Source of the DNA: Phycisphaerales bacterium UBA2421
Lineage (GTDB): Bacteria; Planctomycetota; Phycisphaerae; Tepidisphaerales; Tepidisphaeraceae
Direction of reading: 5' to 3'
Length of the DNA: 64,000 nucleotides
NCBI GenBank assembly: GCA_002343075.1
Contig: DDRH01000034.1
Coordinates: forward strand, 39,392-103,391
In this document: piece by piece, positions 1 through 11,258 of the stretch
Numbering within the stretch: position 1 is the first letter of the stretch
Layout: every line of letters begins with the position of its first letter
The notes under the pieces: model-generated
What the model was told of the DNA's origin: nothing
What the model saw: the letters and a program-made list of their open reading frames with translations, nothing else
Databases searched by the model: none
Program-made: the position numbers and the translations under genes

Positions 1-244
1 AAGGACCTGACTCAAATGCTTTCACTCCGGCGGCGACGCGGGAACATAAGTCTATTTCAAACCAACCTCTTAACACAAGAAAATTCGGCCCGCGGATCGA
101 TCGGATGCACCCATTCAAGCGGGCCTTACGGCCCTGCGAGGGGTCCTCCCGGACGCCACCCAATCTCGCAATACAGGTTCCCCGCGCAACCCACCCGCGC
201 CGTCGCTTCGTTTCTACCTTCCCCCATGTTAAACCTACCGGGGC

Positions 245-1789
245 ATGAACAGCCGCTTTTACATTACGACGCCAATTTACTACCCCAACGGCGAGCCTCA
301 CTTGGGCAGCGTGTATACCACCGTCATCTGCGATGTTGTGGCCCGATTTCATCGTTTGCAGGGCAGAGAGACGTTTTTCCTCACCGGCACCGACGAGCAC
401 GGCACCAAGATGGAAAAGGCCGCTGCCGAGGCGGGGGTGCCCCCGCTGGAACTGGCAACGAGGTATGCAGACCTTTTTCGCGCCGTCTGGGCCGAATTGG
501 GCATCTCTAACGACGATTTCATCCGCACCACCGAGCCACGCCACAAGCAGGCCGTGACACGCATCTTTCAGCGGCTGGTCGACCAAGGTGATATCTATCT
601 CGGCTCGTACGAAGGCTGGTACGACGAAGGGCAAGAGGAATTCGTCACCGAAACCGAAGCCAAGCTCAACGAGTTCAAGTCAAAGATCAGTGGCAAGCCC
701 CTGTCGCGATACTCCGAGCCTTCGTATTTCTTTCGCTTAAGCAGATTTGTCGCTCCGATTATCGAACACATTGAGAAAAACCCGACTTTTGTCATCCCCA
801 CGGGCCGACGGAACGAAGTGTTGAGCAAGCTCCGGGCTGGAGTGGACGATCTTTCGGTCAGCCGGACCGCCCTTAGCTGGGGCATTCCACTGCCGAACGA
901 CCCGAAACATGTTGTATATGTCTGGATTGACGCCCTCACCAACTACATTACGGCGTTGGGTTATCAATCGGACGATGCAAGTCGATTTGAAGCGTTTTGG
1001 CCTGCCGATGTGCATGTCATCGGCAAGGACATTCTGTGGTTTCACACTGTCTATTGGCCGGCGATGCTGCTCAGCCTGGGGATCGAGTTGCCCAAGACCG
1101 TCGCCGCACACGGCTGGTGGGTTCGCGGCGGGATGAAGGCTGGCAAATCGACCGGCGGGATTACGACGCTCGCCGAGATTCGTGAATTGGTGGCGAAGTA
1201 TGACTTGGACAGCCTCCGGTACCACCTGCTCCGTGCGGCACCTTTTGGAGCCGACCTTGAATGGAGCGTTGAGGAGTTTGAGAAGTCCTTCAACGAATTG
1301 GCCAATGTGCTGGGCAATTGTCTAAATCGGACGCTTAAAATGATTGGCAAGTACCGCGGCGGGGTCCTCGGGCCGGTTTCACATGCGCCGAGTGAGCTTG
1401 ACCAGTCTCTCATGGCCGCGATCGATCGATTACCTTCGGCACTCGCAGAGGCCTATGAAAAGCTGGAATTGCAGCAAGCGGTGATGCTCCCAATCGAGCT
1501 TGCCCGGCAGACCAACGGCTATATCGATGCGACAGCCCCGTTTTCGCTGGCAAAAGACCCCGCAAAAGCAGCCCAGCTTGATACAGTGCTGCATCTGAGC
1601 GTGCAGGCGATCTATCGCGCGCTCGTATCGCTCATTCCAGTGCTGCCAGCAAAGGCGCTTGAGGGAATCCGCCAGTTGGGCGTAGATCCGGCCTCCTTCG
1701 GGAAAGACCCTGCAAAACTGTGGGAGCAACTGCCGCTGGGCCACAAAGTACGTGAAGGTTCGCCCCTGTTTCCTCGCATCGAGAAGTAG
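245..1789 (+). CDS. metG: Methionyl-tRNA synthetase
   Basis: Charges tRNA-Met with methionine in the cytoplasm; class I synthetase. The 514-residue protein has the Rossmann entry with a HIGH-type signature (HLGS at 19-22), the GKDI..FH motif of the catalytic core, and a KMSKS-equivalent loop that reads K298-A-G-K-S302, keeping the second lysine and serine but not the usual Met and Ser. The connective-peptide region after about residue 130 lacks the cysteine pairs of zinc-binding MetRS. The protein ends after the anticodon-binding helical domain, with no C-terminal dimerisation domain, so it is the short form. Start is the ATG at 245, where the family N-terminus begins. The next gene follows on the same strand after about 77 bases. 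Confidence 0.93.
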   Translation: MNSRFYITTPIYYPNGEPHLGSVYTTVICDVVARFHRLQGRETFFLTGTDEHGTKMEKAAAEAGVPPLELATRYADLFRAVWAELGISNDDFIRTTEPRHKQAVTRIFQRLVDQGDIYLGSYEGWYDEGQEEFVTETEAKLNEFKSKISGKPLSRYSEPSYFFRLSRFVAPIIEHIEKNPTFVIPTGRRNEVLSKLRAGVDDLSVSRTALSWGIPLPNDPKHVVYVWIDALTNYITALGYQSDDASRFEAFWPADVHVIGKDILWFHTVYWPAMLLSLGIELPKTVAAHGWWVRGGMKAGKSTGGITTLAEIRELVAKYDLDSLRYHLLRAAPFGADLEWSVEEFEKSFNELANVLGNCLNRTLKMIGKYRGGVLGPVSHAPSELDQSLMAAIDRLPSALAEAYEKLELQQAVMLPIELARQTNGYIDATAPFSLAKDPAKAAQLDTVLHLSVQAIYRALVSLIPVLPAKALEGIRQLGVDPASFGKDPAKLWEQLPLGHKVREGSPLFPRIEK

Positions 1790-1866
1790 CGCGGGTTTTC
1801 AACGCGCCATCGATCCAATAAAACTATGCCTCGAAAGGAACGGGTTGAAAGCCCGTGTTGTGCCAA

Positions 1867-3258
1867 ATGATCGAAAAAATCTTCAAAGCCTACGACGTCC
1901 GCGCCACCTATCCCACCCCTTTGAACGAAGAGGCCGCGTGGAAGGTGGGCCACGCAACCGCGCAATTCCTCATCCGCTCCCGGCAGCAAGGCGCATCGGT
2001 TGCGGTGAAGGATGAGAACACAATCGTCGTCGGGCGAGACATGCGGCCGCACTCACCCTCGCTGGCAACGGCACTCTGCGACGGCATTCGGTCCACAGGC
2101 ATGAACGTGGTGGATGTGGGCATGGTGGATACGTCGTTTATCTACTTCGCCATCAACCATCTCGATTGCGTCGGCGGCGTCATGACTACCGCCAGCCACA
2201 ACCCGATTGAGTACAACGGCTTCAAGATCAGCGGGCCCAAGGCCAAGCCCATCGGCGCGGCGAGCGGGCTGGACGACATCAAGCGCATCGCGATGCAACT
2301 GGGAAAGATCGGCGCAACCGGCCAGCAGGGCAAACTCACCGAGCAGGACCTGTGGAAACCCTACCGTGAGCATGTACTGCAGTTCTTGAACCTGAAGCGC
2401 AAGATCAGAATCGTCGTCGACGGCTCAAATGGTATGGCGGGCAAAATGGTGCCGGCAGTGTTCGGAGGCGTGGAAAACCTGGAGATCATCCCCATTCTGT
2501 TCGAGATTACCGGGAGTTTCACGCACGACCCCAATCCCCTGGTCGAAGCCAACCTCGCGGCGCTGAAAGCAAAAATGGCAGAGATCAAGCCCGATCTGGG
2601 CGCGTGCTTTGATGGCGATGCCGACCGATGCATTTTCCTGGACGAAACCGGTAAATCGCTAGGCTGCGATCTGCTGACGGCCCTGCTGGCGAAAGACTTC
2701 CTCGCGCGTCCGGAAAACAAAGGCAGCACGGTGGTGTACGACCTGCGTTCGAGCCATGTCGTCGCCGACACCGTTAAGGCGTTCGGTGGCATCCCTCGGC
2801 GGGACCGGGTGGGGCATGCGTTCATCAAAAAAACCCTCGCCGAAACCAGGGCCGTCTTCGGCGGGGAGCTTAGCGGTCACTTTTACTTCCGCGACAACTT
2901 CAACGCCGACTCCGGCGCGATCGCGTTCGCCTGCCTGCTGACTGTGCTAAGCGGACAAGAGAAGCCTCTGAGCGAGCTGATGACGCCCTACTACAAATAC
3001 AGTCAATCGGGCGAGATCAATTTTCAGGTCGAAGACAAAGACGGCAAGATTCGCGAGTTGGCGGACAAATATAAGACCGGCGACGTCGACTACCTCGACG
3101 GCATTACCTGCGACATGGGCGATTGGTGGTTTAACGTACGCAAAAGCAACACCGAACCACTGCTGCGGCTGAACCTCGAGGCGTCATCCCCAACGCAACT
3201 GAGCGAAAAACTGAATGAGCTTCAGGGCGTCTTGGGCGAACCACATCACGGGCACTAG
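1867..3258 (+). CDS. Phosphomannomutase/phosphoglucomutase
   Basis: Interconverts hexose 1- and 6-phosphates for nucleotide-sugar synthesis (alpha-D-phosphohexomutase family, AlgC/ManB type). Visible landmarks are the phosphoserine loop TASHNP (Ser110 counted from this start), the metal-binding GDADR loop, the sugar-binding GELSGH motif, and the C-terminal phosphate-binding R.S.TEP.LR motif. Length of 463 residues is normal. A GTG at 1855 would add four residues; the ATG at 1867 is preferred because the family begins directly with the IFKAYDVR segment. It is on the same strand as metG but the product does not suggest functional coupling. Confidence 0.92.
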   Translation: MIEKIFKAYDVRATYPTPLNEEAAWKVGHATAQFLIRSRQQGASVAVKDENTIVVGRDMRPHSPSLATALCDGIRSTGMNVVDVGMVDTSFIYFAINHLDCVGGVMTTASHNPIEYNGFKISGPKAKPIGAASGLDDIKRIAMQLGKIGATGQQGKLTEQDLWKPYREHVLQFLNLKRKIRIVVDGSNGMAGKMVPAVFGGVENLEIIPILFEITGSFTHDPNPLVEANLAALKAKMAEIKPDLGACFDGDADRCIFLDETGKSLGCDLLTALLAKDFLARPENKGSTVVYDLRSSHVVADTVKAFGGIPRRDRVGHAFIKKTLAETRAVFGGELSGHFYFRDNFNADSGAIAFACLLTVLSGQEKPLSELMTPYYKYSQSGEINFQVEDKDGKIRELADKYKTGDVDYLDGITCDMGDWWFNVRKSNTEPLLRLNLEASSPTQLSEKLNELQGVLGEPHHGH

Positions 3259-3464
3259 CGCCCGCGAGAAGGAGTTCGCTTGCTTGGTGCGCTTCTCGCC
3301 TTGGTGGTTCGCCTGCTTGTGTGTTGCAATACGGCGGCATTGCCTGTCAGATTCCGCCGTAACTTTCTGCAGGCAAATGTGTTTCACTAGTTACGCTGCC
3401 GTGTACGCTCGCGGTGGGCTCATTGTATCGGGACTACACTCTTCCTTCTCAGTCGAGGGTTTGC

Positions 3465-6400
3465 ATGCCATCTTTATCGTTAGCTAGCCGCGTCATTCTT
3501 GCGGCCGCAACTGCTGCCTGGGCCACGACTTCCGCCATTGCCGGCGTCACCGGCTACTATCGCCACCCTACCATCCACGGCGAGCAGGTGGTATTCAACT
3601 CTGAGGGCGATTTGTGGACCGTCCCCGCTGCGGGGGGGATTGCTCACCGGCTTACCTCACACCCCGCCAATGAGATGTGGCCCAATTTCAGCCCGGACGG
3701 CAAGTGGATCGCCTTCACCGCCGACTATCAGGGGAACAGCGATGTCTACATCATGCCTCACAACGGCGGAGAGCCGCGCCGGCTGACTTACCACCCGTCG
3801 CGGGAAGATGTCGTCGGCTGGACGCCCGACGGCAAAAGCGTGATCTTTCGCGCCCGCCGCACCGGCAACGACTCCCTCGAACAGCTATTCACCATCGCTG
3901 CCGAAGGTGGCGAGCCAAAGCTCGTTCCCGTCGGCCGCGCAGGCCTGGGTTCGTTCAGCAACGACGGGAACAGCATCGCCTTCCTCCGCAACACATGGTT
4001 CGCAAACTGGCGACGCTATAAGGGGGGCACCGCGCCACAGATCTGGACGGGCGATCTCACCACCGGCACGTTTCGCCAGATGACCAACTCCGCTGCGGTG
4101 CATAACCATCCGATGTGGGTTGATGACCGCATCTATTATGTCACCGAGCGTGATGGCAATCTAAACATTTTCAGCGCCCGGCCGGATGGAACTGATGAAA
4201 GGCAGGCCACGCAGCACGCCGACTACGATGTGCGGTTCGCAGATACCGACGGGAAATCAATCGTCTACACAGTCGGCGCGGATCTCTGGAAACTGGATAT
4301 TGCGACGGGAGATTCAGCAAAGCTGGATATTTCCATTTCATCCGATCGAATCCGCTCGCGCCCGCGCGCCGAGGACGCGAGCAAGACAGTCGATCGGTTC
4401 GAGCTAAGCCCGGACGGAAAGAAAATTCTCGTCAGCTCACGCGGCGAGATCTGGATCGCCCCGAGCAAGCCCGGGGGGCGCGTGGTGCAGTTGACAGAAT
4501 CCTCCGGCGTTCGTGAACGTGCCGTGTCATTCTCGCCAGACGGAACGAAAGTGGCCTGCATCACCGACGAAACGGGCGAACAGGAAATCAAGATTCTCGA
4601 TGCGTCTAACAAATCTCCTGCAAAACTGCTTACCAGCGCCGGTAAAGGCTGGCTCTTTGCACCGACGTGGTCGCCCGATGGAAAGCGTCTCGCGTACGCC
4701 GACCTGACGTGCACGCTTCACATCGTCGATGCCGAAACGGGCGAGCGAAAGGAAGTTGATCAGAATGAGGTTTGGGAGATCCGCGAATATGCGTGGTCGC
4801 CAGACGGAAAGTGGATTGCATATGTCAAAGACGAGGCCAATCGCACGCAGTCGCTGAATGTATACAACGTCGAGACCGCCGAACGGGGCACGGTCAGCAA
4901 TGGCTTCACCGCCGACTATTCGCCCGCATGGGATCCGACAGGCAAGTACCTCTTTTTTGCATCCAACCGCCACTGGAATCCAGTTTTAGATGACATCGAT
5001 CGTGAGTTTACCACCACCCGGTCGGCCAAACTTTGCGTTGCAATCCTTGCCGCCGATGGTAAGTCGCCGTTTCTTCCGGAGGAACTGCAGGAAGATGACG
5101 CAGGGGACCCCTCCAAGGCGGGTACGTCCGAGCAGTCTGGCGATAAGAGTCCAGACACCGCCGAGGGAAAAGAGAGTGCTGGCTCAGGTGACACTAAAGA
5201 AGGCGAGAAGAAGGACAAGAAAGAGCTTCCAGCGGTCAAGATCGATCTTGGCGGCCTGTCCGACCGTGTGATCGAGTTACCCAACGTCGCCGCGGGCAAC
5301 ATCACCGCGGTCGCGGCGGTGGAAGGAAAGGTGTTCTTCATCGATCTTCCCGCCCGGGGCATGAACGAAGACGATCACGCCACCCCCGGCGGACGCGAAC
5401 GCGCGGGCAAGCTGCTCTGTTACGACATGAAGGAAAAGAAAGCCGAGACTTTTCTTCCGAGCGCTACCGGATTCTCAATCAGCAACGACGGCAAGAAGAT
5501 TGCCTGGCGCGAGGGCAGCGCAATCAACGTCGCGGACACCGCCGGCAAGCCCGGGGACGACATCAAGGAAAAGCTTGATCTAACCTCACTTCGCCTCATG
5601 GTCGATACATCCGCCGAGTGGGCGCAGATTTATAGTGAGGCATGGCGTCTACAGCGCGACTTCTTCTGGGCCGAAAACATGGTGGGTGTACCGTGGACCG
5701 CGATGCAGGAAAAGTACAAGCCGCTGGTTGCCCGAGTCGGGTCACGTGGGGAAATGAATGACCTGATCGGCCAACTCATCGGCGAACTGGGCACAAGCCA
5801 CACTTATGTCTTCGGCGGCGACTCTAACTTCCAACCGCCGAAGCCGGTCCTCATTGGCCTGCTCGGCGCGGATATTGATGTTGATGAATCCACCGGACTG
5901 CACCGATTTCAGCGGGTGATTCGCCCGGAAAAGTGGGAGACTTTTGTTACTTCGCCGCTGGCTCAGGCACACGTCAACGTGAGGGACGGCGACTACCTCC
6001 TGGCAATCAACGGCCGCAAACTTGCGCCGACCGACAGCGTGGATGAGCGCTTGTCCGGTCTTGCGGGCGTCGAAGTGCAGCTAACGGTCGCCAGCAACGT
6101 CGACAAGTCCGATGCGCGCGATGTTCAGATCAGCACCCTCGTCAGCGACTTTGAGCTGCGCTATGCCGACCTGTGCCGACGCAACCGGGAGTACGTTGCC
6201 GAAAAGTCGAGCGGGCGGATTGGCTATTTTCACATTCCCGACATGTCCGGCGATGGGTTGGTGCAGTTTGTCAAAGGGTTCTACCCGCAGATTCGCAAGG
6301 AGGCGTTGATTGTGGACGTGCGAAACAACCACGGCGGGTTTGTCAGCCAGATGTTGCTCGAACGGTTGAATCGCAAGGCAATTGCGTACGATAAGCCGCG

Positions 6401-6842
6401 CCGGGGACTGGTTGGCACTTATCCCGACCGCGTTCACACTGGGCCTAAGGTTTGCCTGATCGACCAAAACTCCGGATCTGATGGGGATATTTTCCCGTTC
6501 AATTTCAGGCAATATGGTTTAGGAAAGCTGATTGGCAAGCGGTCATGGGGCGGCGTGGTCGGAATACGCTCCGATAAGGCCTTTATCGATGCCGGGATGT
6601 CGAGCCAGCCGGAGTTTGCGTTTTTTCACGCCGCGGAGGGATGGAACATTGAAGGGCACGGGGTCGATCCGGACATTGAGGTGGAAAACTCGCCCGAGGA
6701 TGAACTCGCAGGACGCGATTCGCAGATGGATCGTGCGATTGCCGAGCTATTAAAGGAAATTGACGCCAATCCGCCTACCTTGCCAGCCCCGCCTGACCTG
6801 CCGAACCGGTCGGGGCGAACGGTTCCGGCGGGGTCGAACTGA
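3465..6842 (+). CDS. Tricorn-like S41 peptidase, exported
   Basis: Large self-compartmentalising-type protease related to tricorn (peptidase family S41). The start chosen is the ATG at 3465, which gives a signal peptide ending around residue 28; an upstream in-frame start would add a non-hydrophobic stretch. About 1125 residues: N-terminal beta-propeller blades with repeated SPDG.WIA motifs (WD40/PD40-like), a Lys/Glu-rich low-complexity linker near residue 560-600, a second propeller segment, a PDZ-like region, and the C-terminal S41 domain with the catalytic-serine segment NSGSDGD. Likely degrades peptides in the periplasm. Functional class is firm; whether it assembles like archaeal tricorn is unknown. 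Confidence 0.9.
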   Translation: MPSLSLASRVILAAATAAWATTSAIAGVTGYYRHPTIHGEQVVFNSEGDLWTVPAAGGIAHRLTSHPANEMWPNFSPDGKWIAFTADYQGNSDVYIMPHNGGEPRRLTYHPSREDVVGWTPDGKSVIFRARRTGNDSLEQLFTIAAEGGEPKLVPVGRAGLGSFSNDGNSIAFLRNTWFANWRRYKGGTAPQIWTGDLTTGTFRQMTNSAAVHNHPMWVDDRIYYVTERDGNLNIFSARPDGTDERQATQHADYDVRFADTDGKSIVYTVGADLWKLDIATGDSAKLDISISSDRIRSRPRAEDASKTVDRFELSPDGKKILVSSRGEIWIAPSKPGGRVVQLTESSGVRERAVSFSPDGTKVACITDETGEQEIKILDASNKSPAKLLTSAGKGWLFAPTWSPDGKRLAYADLTCTLHIVDAETGERKEVDQNEVWEIREYAWSPDGKWIAYVKDEANRTQSLNVYNVETAERGTVSNGFTADYSPAWDPTGKYLFFASNRHWNPVLDDIDREFTTTRSAKLCVAILAADGKSPFLPEELQEDDAGDPSKAGTSEQSGDKSPDTAEGKESAGSGDTKEGEKKDKKELPAVKIDLGGLSDRVIELPNVAAGNITAVAAVEGKVFFIDLPARGMNEDDHATPGGRERAGKLLCYDMKEKKAETFLPSATGFSISNDGKKIAWREGSAINVADTAGKPGDDIKEKLDLTSLRLMVDTSAEWAQIYSEAWRLQRDFFWAENMVGVPWTAMQEKYKPLVARVGSRGEMNDLIGQLIGELGTSHTYVFGGDSNFQPPKPVLIGLLGADIDVDESTGLHRFQRVIRPEKWETFVTSPLAQAHVNVRDGDYLLAINGRKLAPTDSVDERLSGLAGVEVQLTVASNVDKSDARDVQISTLVSDFELRYADLCRRNREYVAEKSSGRIGYFHIPDMSGDGLVQFVKGFYPQIRKEALIVDVRNNHGGFVSQMLLERLNRKAIAYDKPRRGLVGTYPDRVHTGPKVCLIDQNSGSDGDIFPFNFRQYGLGKLIGKRSWGGVVGIRSDKAFIDAGMSSQPEFAFFHAAEGWNIEGHGVDPDIEVENSPEDELAGRDSQMDRAIAELLKEIDANPPTLPAPPDLPNRSGRTVPAGSN

Positions 6843-6931
6843 CACAGAGAATCGGACCCGGAGTCCCGCAAATGGCGGCCGATGCTTGATTCCTGCCCAA
6901 AACAGGCGGATAATTGAGGTCTTCGTTTTCT

Positions 6932-7231
6932 ATGCGACCAGCCCGCTACCATACCCTTGCCATTGCCCTTGTGGCGGTGGCGATCTGCGCCGATCGCGGC
7001 GTGGCAGCCGGCTCAGCAGGAAACCGACATCCGACGCAGGGCATCACCGGGCAGATTGTCCGCCAACTGCAGATTCAGTTTCGCAGGGTTGCCGCAACCA
7101 TCGATCCCGTTCGGCTAAGACAGGTTCACGCCGCCCCCCTTGCTTCTGTGCGATTTGTTGTGGTTGAATCGGTGCAACCGTGCGTGCCCGTGAGCGCGCT
7201 TCACTCCCGCCTGCCCCCGCCCTGCTGCTAA
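6932..7231 (+). CDS. Small exported protein directly upstream of secA
   Basis: A 99-residue unrecognised protein. It has a short basic N-terminus, a hydrophobic segment at about residues 9-20 and an Ala-rich cleavage-like site, which is a plausible signal peptide. The rest is Arg/Val-rich, and the C-terminus carries three consecutive prolines followed by two cysteines and the stop. It ends 112 bases before secA on the same strand. A TTG at 6914 is an alternative start. The position, a short exported protein before secA, recalls the E. coli secretion monitor SecM, but I see no SecM arrest motif. It may be a spurious frame; no homologue is recognised. Confidence 0.42.
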   Translation: MRPARYHTLAIALVAVAICADRGVAAGSAGNRHPTQGITGQIVRQLQIQFRRVAATIDPVRLRQVHAAPLASVRFVVVESVQPCVPVSALHSRLPPPCC

Positions 7232-7343
7232 CTGCATATTAACGTCTCTCTTCAATCGCCCGTTTTCCAGTAGCGGCGCGATATCAACTTGTTTATTCAC
7301 GGTTTTCGCAATCAGCATCCGGCAGCCAGTACAAGGACTCCCC

Positions 7344-10300
7344 ATGAATTTCGGCAAAGTGCTAACTAAGATCTTCGGCAGTCGCAATGATCGTTTACTC
7401 AAACGCTATCGCAGCATCGTCGCTCGAATCAACGAAGCAGAATCAAAAGTCGCCCCGATGACCGATGCGCAGCTGCGAGATCGAACCCAGGAAATTCGCC
7501 AGAAAGTGTCAGGAGGCCATTTGAAGATGGCAGACGTGCTTCCGGAGGCACTGGCCATCATTCGCGAGTCAATGGATCGCAATATCGGCATCCGGCAGAT
7601 TTTTAATCCAGAGGAGAACTTCGACCCTGATCAGCTCGACGATGCGATGCTCGAAGCCTACGACCAGGTGCAAAAGACCATGATCGCCACCGGCGAGACC
7701 TGGCAGCGAATCGCCATCCCGCCGGAGATTTACGCCGCGGTGAGGAGAATTTACCCCGATTCCCGGCCGCCGTTTCGCGCCCGCTGCTTTGATGTGCAGT
7801 TGATCGGCGGACTTGTGCTGTACGAGGGCAAGATTGCCGAAATGGCGACCGGCGAAGGCAAGACGTTTGTTGCCCCGCTGGCCTGCTTTCTCCGCGCGAT
7901 CGAAGGAATGCATTGTCACGTGGTTACCGTGAACGATTACCTCGTTCGCCGCGATGCCAACTGGATTCGCCCCGCATTTGAGGCGCTTGGGCTTGAGGTC
8001 GGTTACATCCAATCCGAAATGGACCCCGGCGGCGAAGCGCGGAAGCGGGCCTACAAGTGTGATGTGACTTACGGCACCAATAGCGAGTTTGGCTTCGACT
8101 TTCTGCGCGACAACATGAAGGAGCGATTCGAGCTGCAAGTGCAAGGCCCGCTTGACTTTGCGATCGTCGATGAGGTTGACAGTATCCTGATCGACGAAGC
8201 CCGCACGCCGTTGATTATCAGCGGAGCGGCACACGACGACGCGCCGAAATATAAGGCAGCCGACACCGTCGCTCGAAAACTCCTCGAACTGCACAAACCA
8301 TTCGCCGAAGCCGAGAAGGAAGTGGAAGCCGCCAAGCGCGCGATTAAGGCCGCCAAGGGCGATTTCGACAAAACCGATGACAAACAGGAAAAAACCGCAG
8401 CCAAGACTCGCGAGTCAGAGGCCGAGAAGCGCCTCGCCGCAGCCGAGGAAAAGAAGAACGCCATCACTGCCTACTTCGAGGTGGAATGGGATCGAAAGAG
8501 CGTTCACATGACCCACGAAGGCATCGCAGCGGCGCAGGAGGAGGCGGGAGTCGGAAGCTTCTATGTCGGCTCGAACATGGAGTGGCCGCACCTCATGGAG
8601 CAGGCACTGCGAGCGCATGTCGTCTTCGAGCGCGATAAAGACTATGTCGTCGACCGCGGGCGAACGAACGAGATGGAAATCGTCATCGTTGACGAATACA
8701 CCGGCCGCAAAATGGTTGGCAGGCAGTGGTCGGACGGGCTGCATCAGGCGATCGAGGCGAAGGAGCGCGTCAACATCAAGCAGGAAACGCAGACTCTCGC
8801 AACGATCACGCTTCAGAATTTCTTCAAGTTGTACAAGCAAATCAGCGGCATGACCGGCACGGCCATGACCGAAAGCGAAGAATTCACCAAGATTTATCGG
8901 CTGGAGGTCGTTTCGATTCCAACTAATCGCCCGGTGGTCCGGCTCGACTCCGACGACCGGGTTTACCGAAGCGAGCGCGAAAAGTGGGATTCGATTATTG
9001 AAGAAATCAAGCTCTACTCCGACGCGTGCCGGCCGGTTCTTGTCGGTACCACCAGCGTCGAAAAGAGCGAGATGCTCAGCAAGATGTTGAAGCAGAAATA
9101 TGGAATTGAGCATGAGGTGCTCAACGCGCGATATCACGAGCGCGAAGCACAAATCGTCCTCAAAGCCGGACAGACGCACATCAACCCGCACGGTGAGCGC
9201 GTCGGCAATGTCACCATCGCCACCAACATGGCAGGACGCGGAACAGATATCAAGCTGGCACCTGAGACCTGGTACGACGTGAAGCACGATGCGGGGAAGT
9301 ACACGCTGACTCAGCGCACGACGAACAAGGTGATCGAGCTTAAGCCTGATGATGCGGGCGCGTCGGCATTTCAACTCGCGCCCAGTCGGAAGGTGGCCGG
9401 GGGATTGCATGTGATCGGCACCGAGCGACACACCGCACGGCGCATCGACAACCAATTGCGCGGCCGCGGGGGCCGCCAGGGCGATCCGGGGTCTTCTCGC
9501 TTCTACGTTTCGCTACAAGACGAACTCATGAAGCTTTTTGCCGGCGAGTGGACAATCAAGGTGCTGGGCTTTCTGGGAATGAAGGAAGGCGAAGCGATCG
9601 AAGATAAACGCATCAGCAAGGGAATCTTACGGGCACAGAAGAAAGTCGAGGAGCGTAACTTCCTTGGCCGCAAGCAGTTACTGGAATACGACGAAGTGAA
9701 CGACCGGCAACGTAACATTTTCTACGGCATGCGCCAGAAGGTGCTGGAAGGCCGAAACGTCGATCAGGTTATCTGGGGCATGATCGGCGAAGCCATTGAA
9801 GACGCGGTGGAAAAATATGTGACCAGCGATTACGTCGCGGTCGTTCTGGCTGAATGGGCGCGGGCCAATTTCGAGGGCGTGCAGATCGACCCGGAAGACA
9901 TGCGCGGCATTCGTAAGCTTGAAGAACTCGAAGACCTTATCAAAGGTGAGGCCCGCAACGCCGTGGATAGCAGCATTTCGACGGAACTCAATGAATTCAT
10001 GGGGGAAGATCGTGAAGATAAGACCGGCTGGGACATCAAAGGGCTTTCAAGTTGGGCGATGAGCCGGTTTCAGGTGAGCCTGAGTCAGACGCAGATCAAA
10101 TCGATGGATTCCCGCGAGGTGGAGGAGATCTTGCGCGACAAGGCAATCGACCAGATCGAGGCTCGAAACTGTGGAGAAATCGCGAAATATCTTGAGAAGA
10201 ACTATGCGCTTCACCAGCTTTGCAACTGGGCCGAGGATAAGTTCGGCGTGCATGTCAAGGCCGAGGAGTTTGTGCTCGATGCGGGCCGGCAAATCAACAA

Positions 10301-11258
10301 GCCCGCGGCTGAGATTGGGCAATTGATCGAAAAGCGGGCCCGCGATGCGTATGCACTTCGGGAGATTCAATATCCCGTGGATCATCTCCTGCTGTTCTGC
10401 TTCGGCGATTCGGGAACAACCGACAACGCCTACGCGGGAGAGTACGTCCGCCAATGGGTCATGGGCAAGTATGGCATTGAGATGACCCTCGAACACATTC
10501 GATCGCAGTCAGTGCGAAAGCTGCGAGAAGAACTGTGCGCGCTACAGGAAGAATGGATCGAAGACGGGCGGCTGGAACAGGAAATCGATCGACTCACCAG
10601 CGAAAACCCGGATGAGGCGGCGCTGGTTAAGGCGTTCAACAAGCGGTTTTACCAGAATCTGACGATCGAGGACCTCAAGCCCAAGCTCCCCGGCGCCCGC
10701 GGCGGGGGCGACCGCGATGCCGATGGGAGCGGCACACTGACCCAGCGCGATGTGCTTCTCAACCGCGCGCGAAACTTTCTCCGGCGCGAGTTGACCGATT
10801 TGGAGCAGTTCGTGCTCATCCAGATCTTTGATCAAAGCTGGAAAGACCACCTCTACGCGATGGACATGCTCAAGCAAGGCATCGGCCTTCACGCTTTTGC
10901 CGAGAAGGACCCGCGCATTCTATACAAGAAGGAAGGCTTCCGCTTCTTTGAAGAAATGATGGCCGGCGTGCGCGACAAGGTGACAGACTTAATCTTCCGC
11001 GCCCGAGTCCAGGGCCAGACCCCCCAGGCGCAGAGCAAATACAAGGTGACCGCTGCAACCCATGAAACCAGCGATAGTTACGGCGTCGCAGAGACGCTCG
11101 CCAGCGAGGGCTCCGACGCCGCCAGTCAGCCTCAGGGAGAAGGCGCCAAGCCTCAGACGATCGTGCGAGAATCGCCCAAAGTAGGGCGAAATGATCCGTG
11201 TCCATGTGGTAGTGGGAAAAAGTATAAGAAGTGCTGCGGGGCGGATGTAGCCGTTTAG
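7344..11258 (+). CDS. secA: Preprotein translocase ATPase SecA
   Basis: Motor ATPase that drives unfolded preproteins through SecYEG. The protein of 1304 residues is longer than typical SecA (about 900). Visible are the Walker A motif (ATGEGKT), the [15 protein letters not shown] helicase motif, the AGRGTDI motif VI region and a C-terminal SEC-C zinc motif ([13 protein letters not shown]) ending 5 residues before the stop. Extra length comes from a Lys/Glu/Ala-rich coiled-coil insertion around residues 315-375 and large insertions in the helical scaffold after residue 820. A good Shine-Dalgarno (AAGGA, 6 bases) precedes the ATG. The stop overlaps the end of the convergent small gene by 4 bases. 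Confidence 0.97.
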   Translation: MNFGKVLTKIFGSRNDRLLKRYRSIVARINEAESKVAPMTDAQLRDRTQEIRQKVSGGHLKMADVLPEALAIIRESMDRNIGIRQIFNPEENFDPDQLDDAMLEAYDQVQKTMIATGETWQRIAIPPEIYAAVRRIYPDSRPPFRARCFDVQLIGGLVLYEGKIAEMATGEGKTFVAPLACFLRAIEGMHCHVVTVNDYLVRRDANWIRPAFEALGLEVGYIQSEMDPGGEARKRAYKCDVTYGTNSEFGFDFLRDNMKERFELQVQGPLDFAIVDEVDSILIDEARTPLIISGAAHDDAPKYKAADTVARKLLELHKPFAEAEKEVEAAKRAIKAAKGDFDKTDDKQEKTAAKTRESEAEKRLAAAEEKKNAITAYFEVEWDRKSVHMTHEGIAAAQEEAGVGSFYVGSNMEWPHLMEQALRAHVVFERDKDYVVDRGRTNEMEIVIVDEYTGRKMVGRQWSDGLHQAIEAKERVNIKQETQTLATITLQNFFKLYKQISGMTGTAMTESEEFTKIYRLEVVSIPTNRPVVRLDSDDRVYRSEREKWDSIIEEIKLYSDACRPVLVGTTSVEKSEMLSKMLKQKYGIEHEVLNARYHEREAQIVLKAGQTHINPHGERVGNVTIATNMAGRGTDIKLAPETWYDVKHDAGKYTLTQRTTNKVIELKPDDAGASAFQLAPSRKVAGGLHVIGTERHTARRIDNQLRGRGGRQGDPGSSRFYVSLQDELMKLFAGEWTIKVLGFLGMKEGEAIEDKRISKGILRAQKKVEERNFLGRKQLLEYDEVNDRQRNIFYGMRQKVLEGRNVDQVIWGMIGEAIEDAVEKYVTSDYVAVVLAEWARANFEGVQIDPEDMRGIRKLEELEDLIKGEARNAVDSSISTELNEFMGEDREDKTGWDIKGLSSWAMSRFQVSLSQTQIKSMDSREVEEILRDKAIDQIEARNCGEIAKYLEKNYALHQLCNWAEDKFGVHVKAEEFVLDAGRQINKPAAEIGQLIEKRARDAYALREIQYPVDHLLLFCFGDSGTTDNAYAGEYVRQWVMGKYGIEMTLEHIRSQSVRKLREELCALQEEWIEDGRLEQEIDRLTSENPDEAALVKAFNKRFYQNLTIEDLKPKLPGARGGGDRDADGSGTLTQRDVLLNRARNFLRRELTDLEQFVLIQIFDQSWKDHLYAMDMLKQGIGLHAFAEKDPRILYKKEGFRFFEEMMAGVRDKVTDLIFRARVQGQTPQAQSKYKVTAATHETSDSYGVAETLASEGSDAASQPQGEGAKPQTIVRESPKVGRNDPCPCGSGKKYKKCCGADVAV

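Noticed and set aside
8415..9455. Long open frame antisense to secA (346 codons)
   Set aside because: High-GC antisense shadow; secA has clear motifs in the other strand and this frame shows none.
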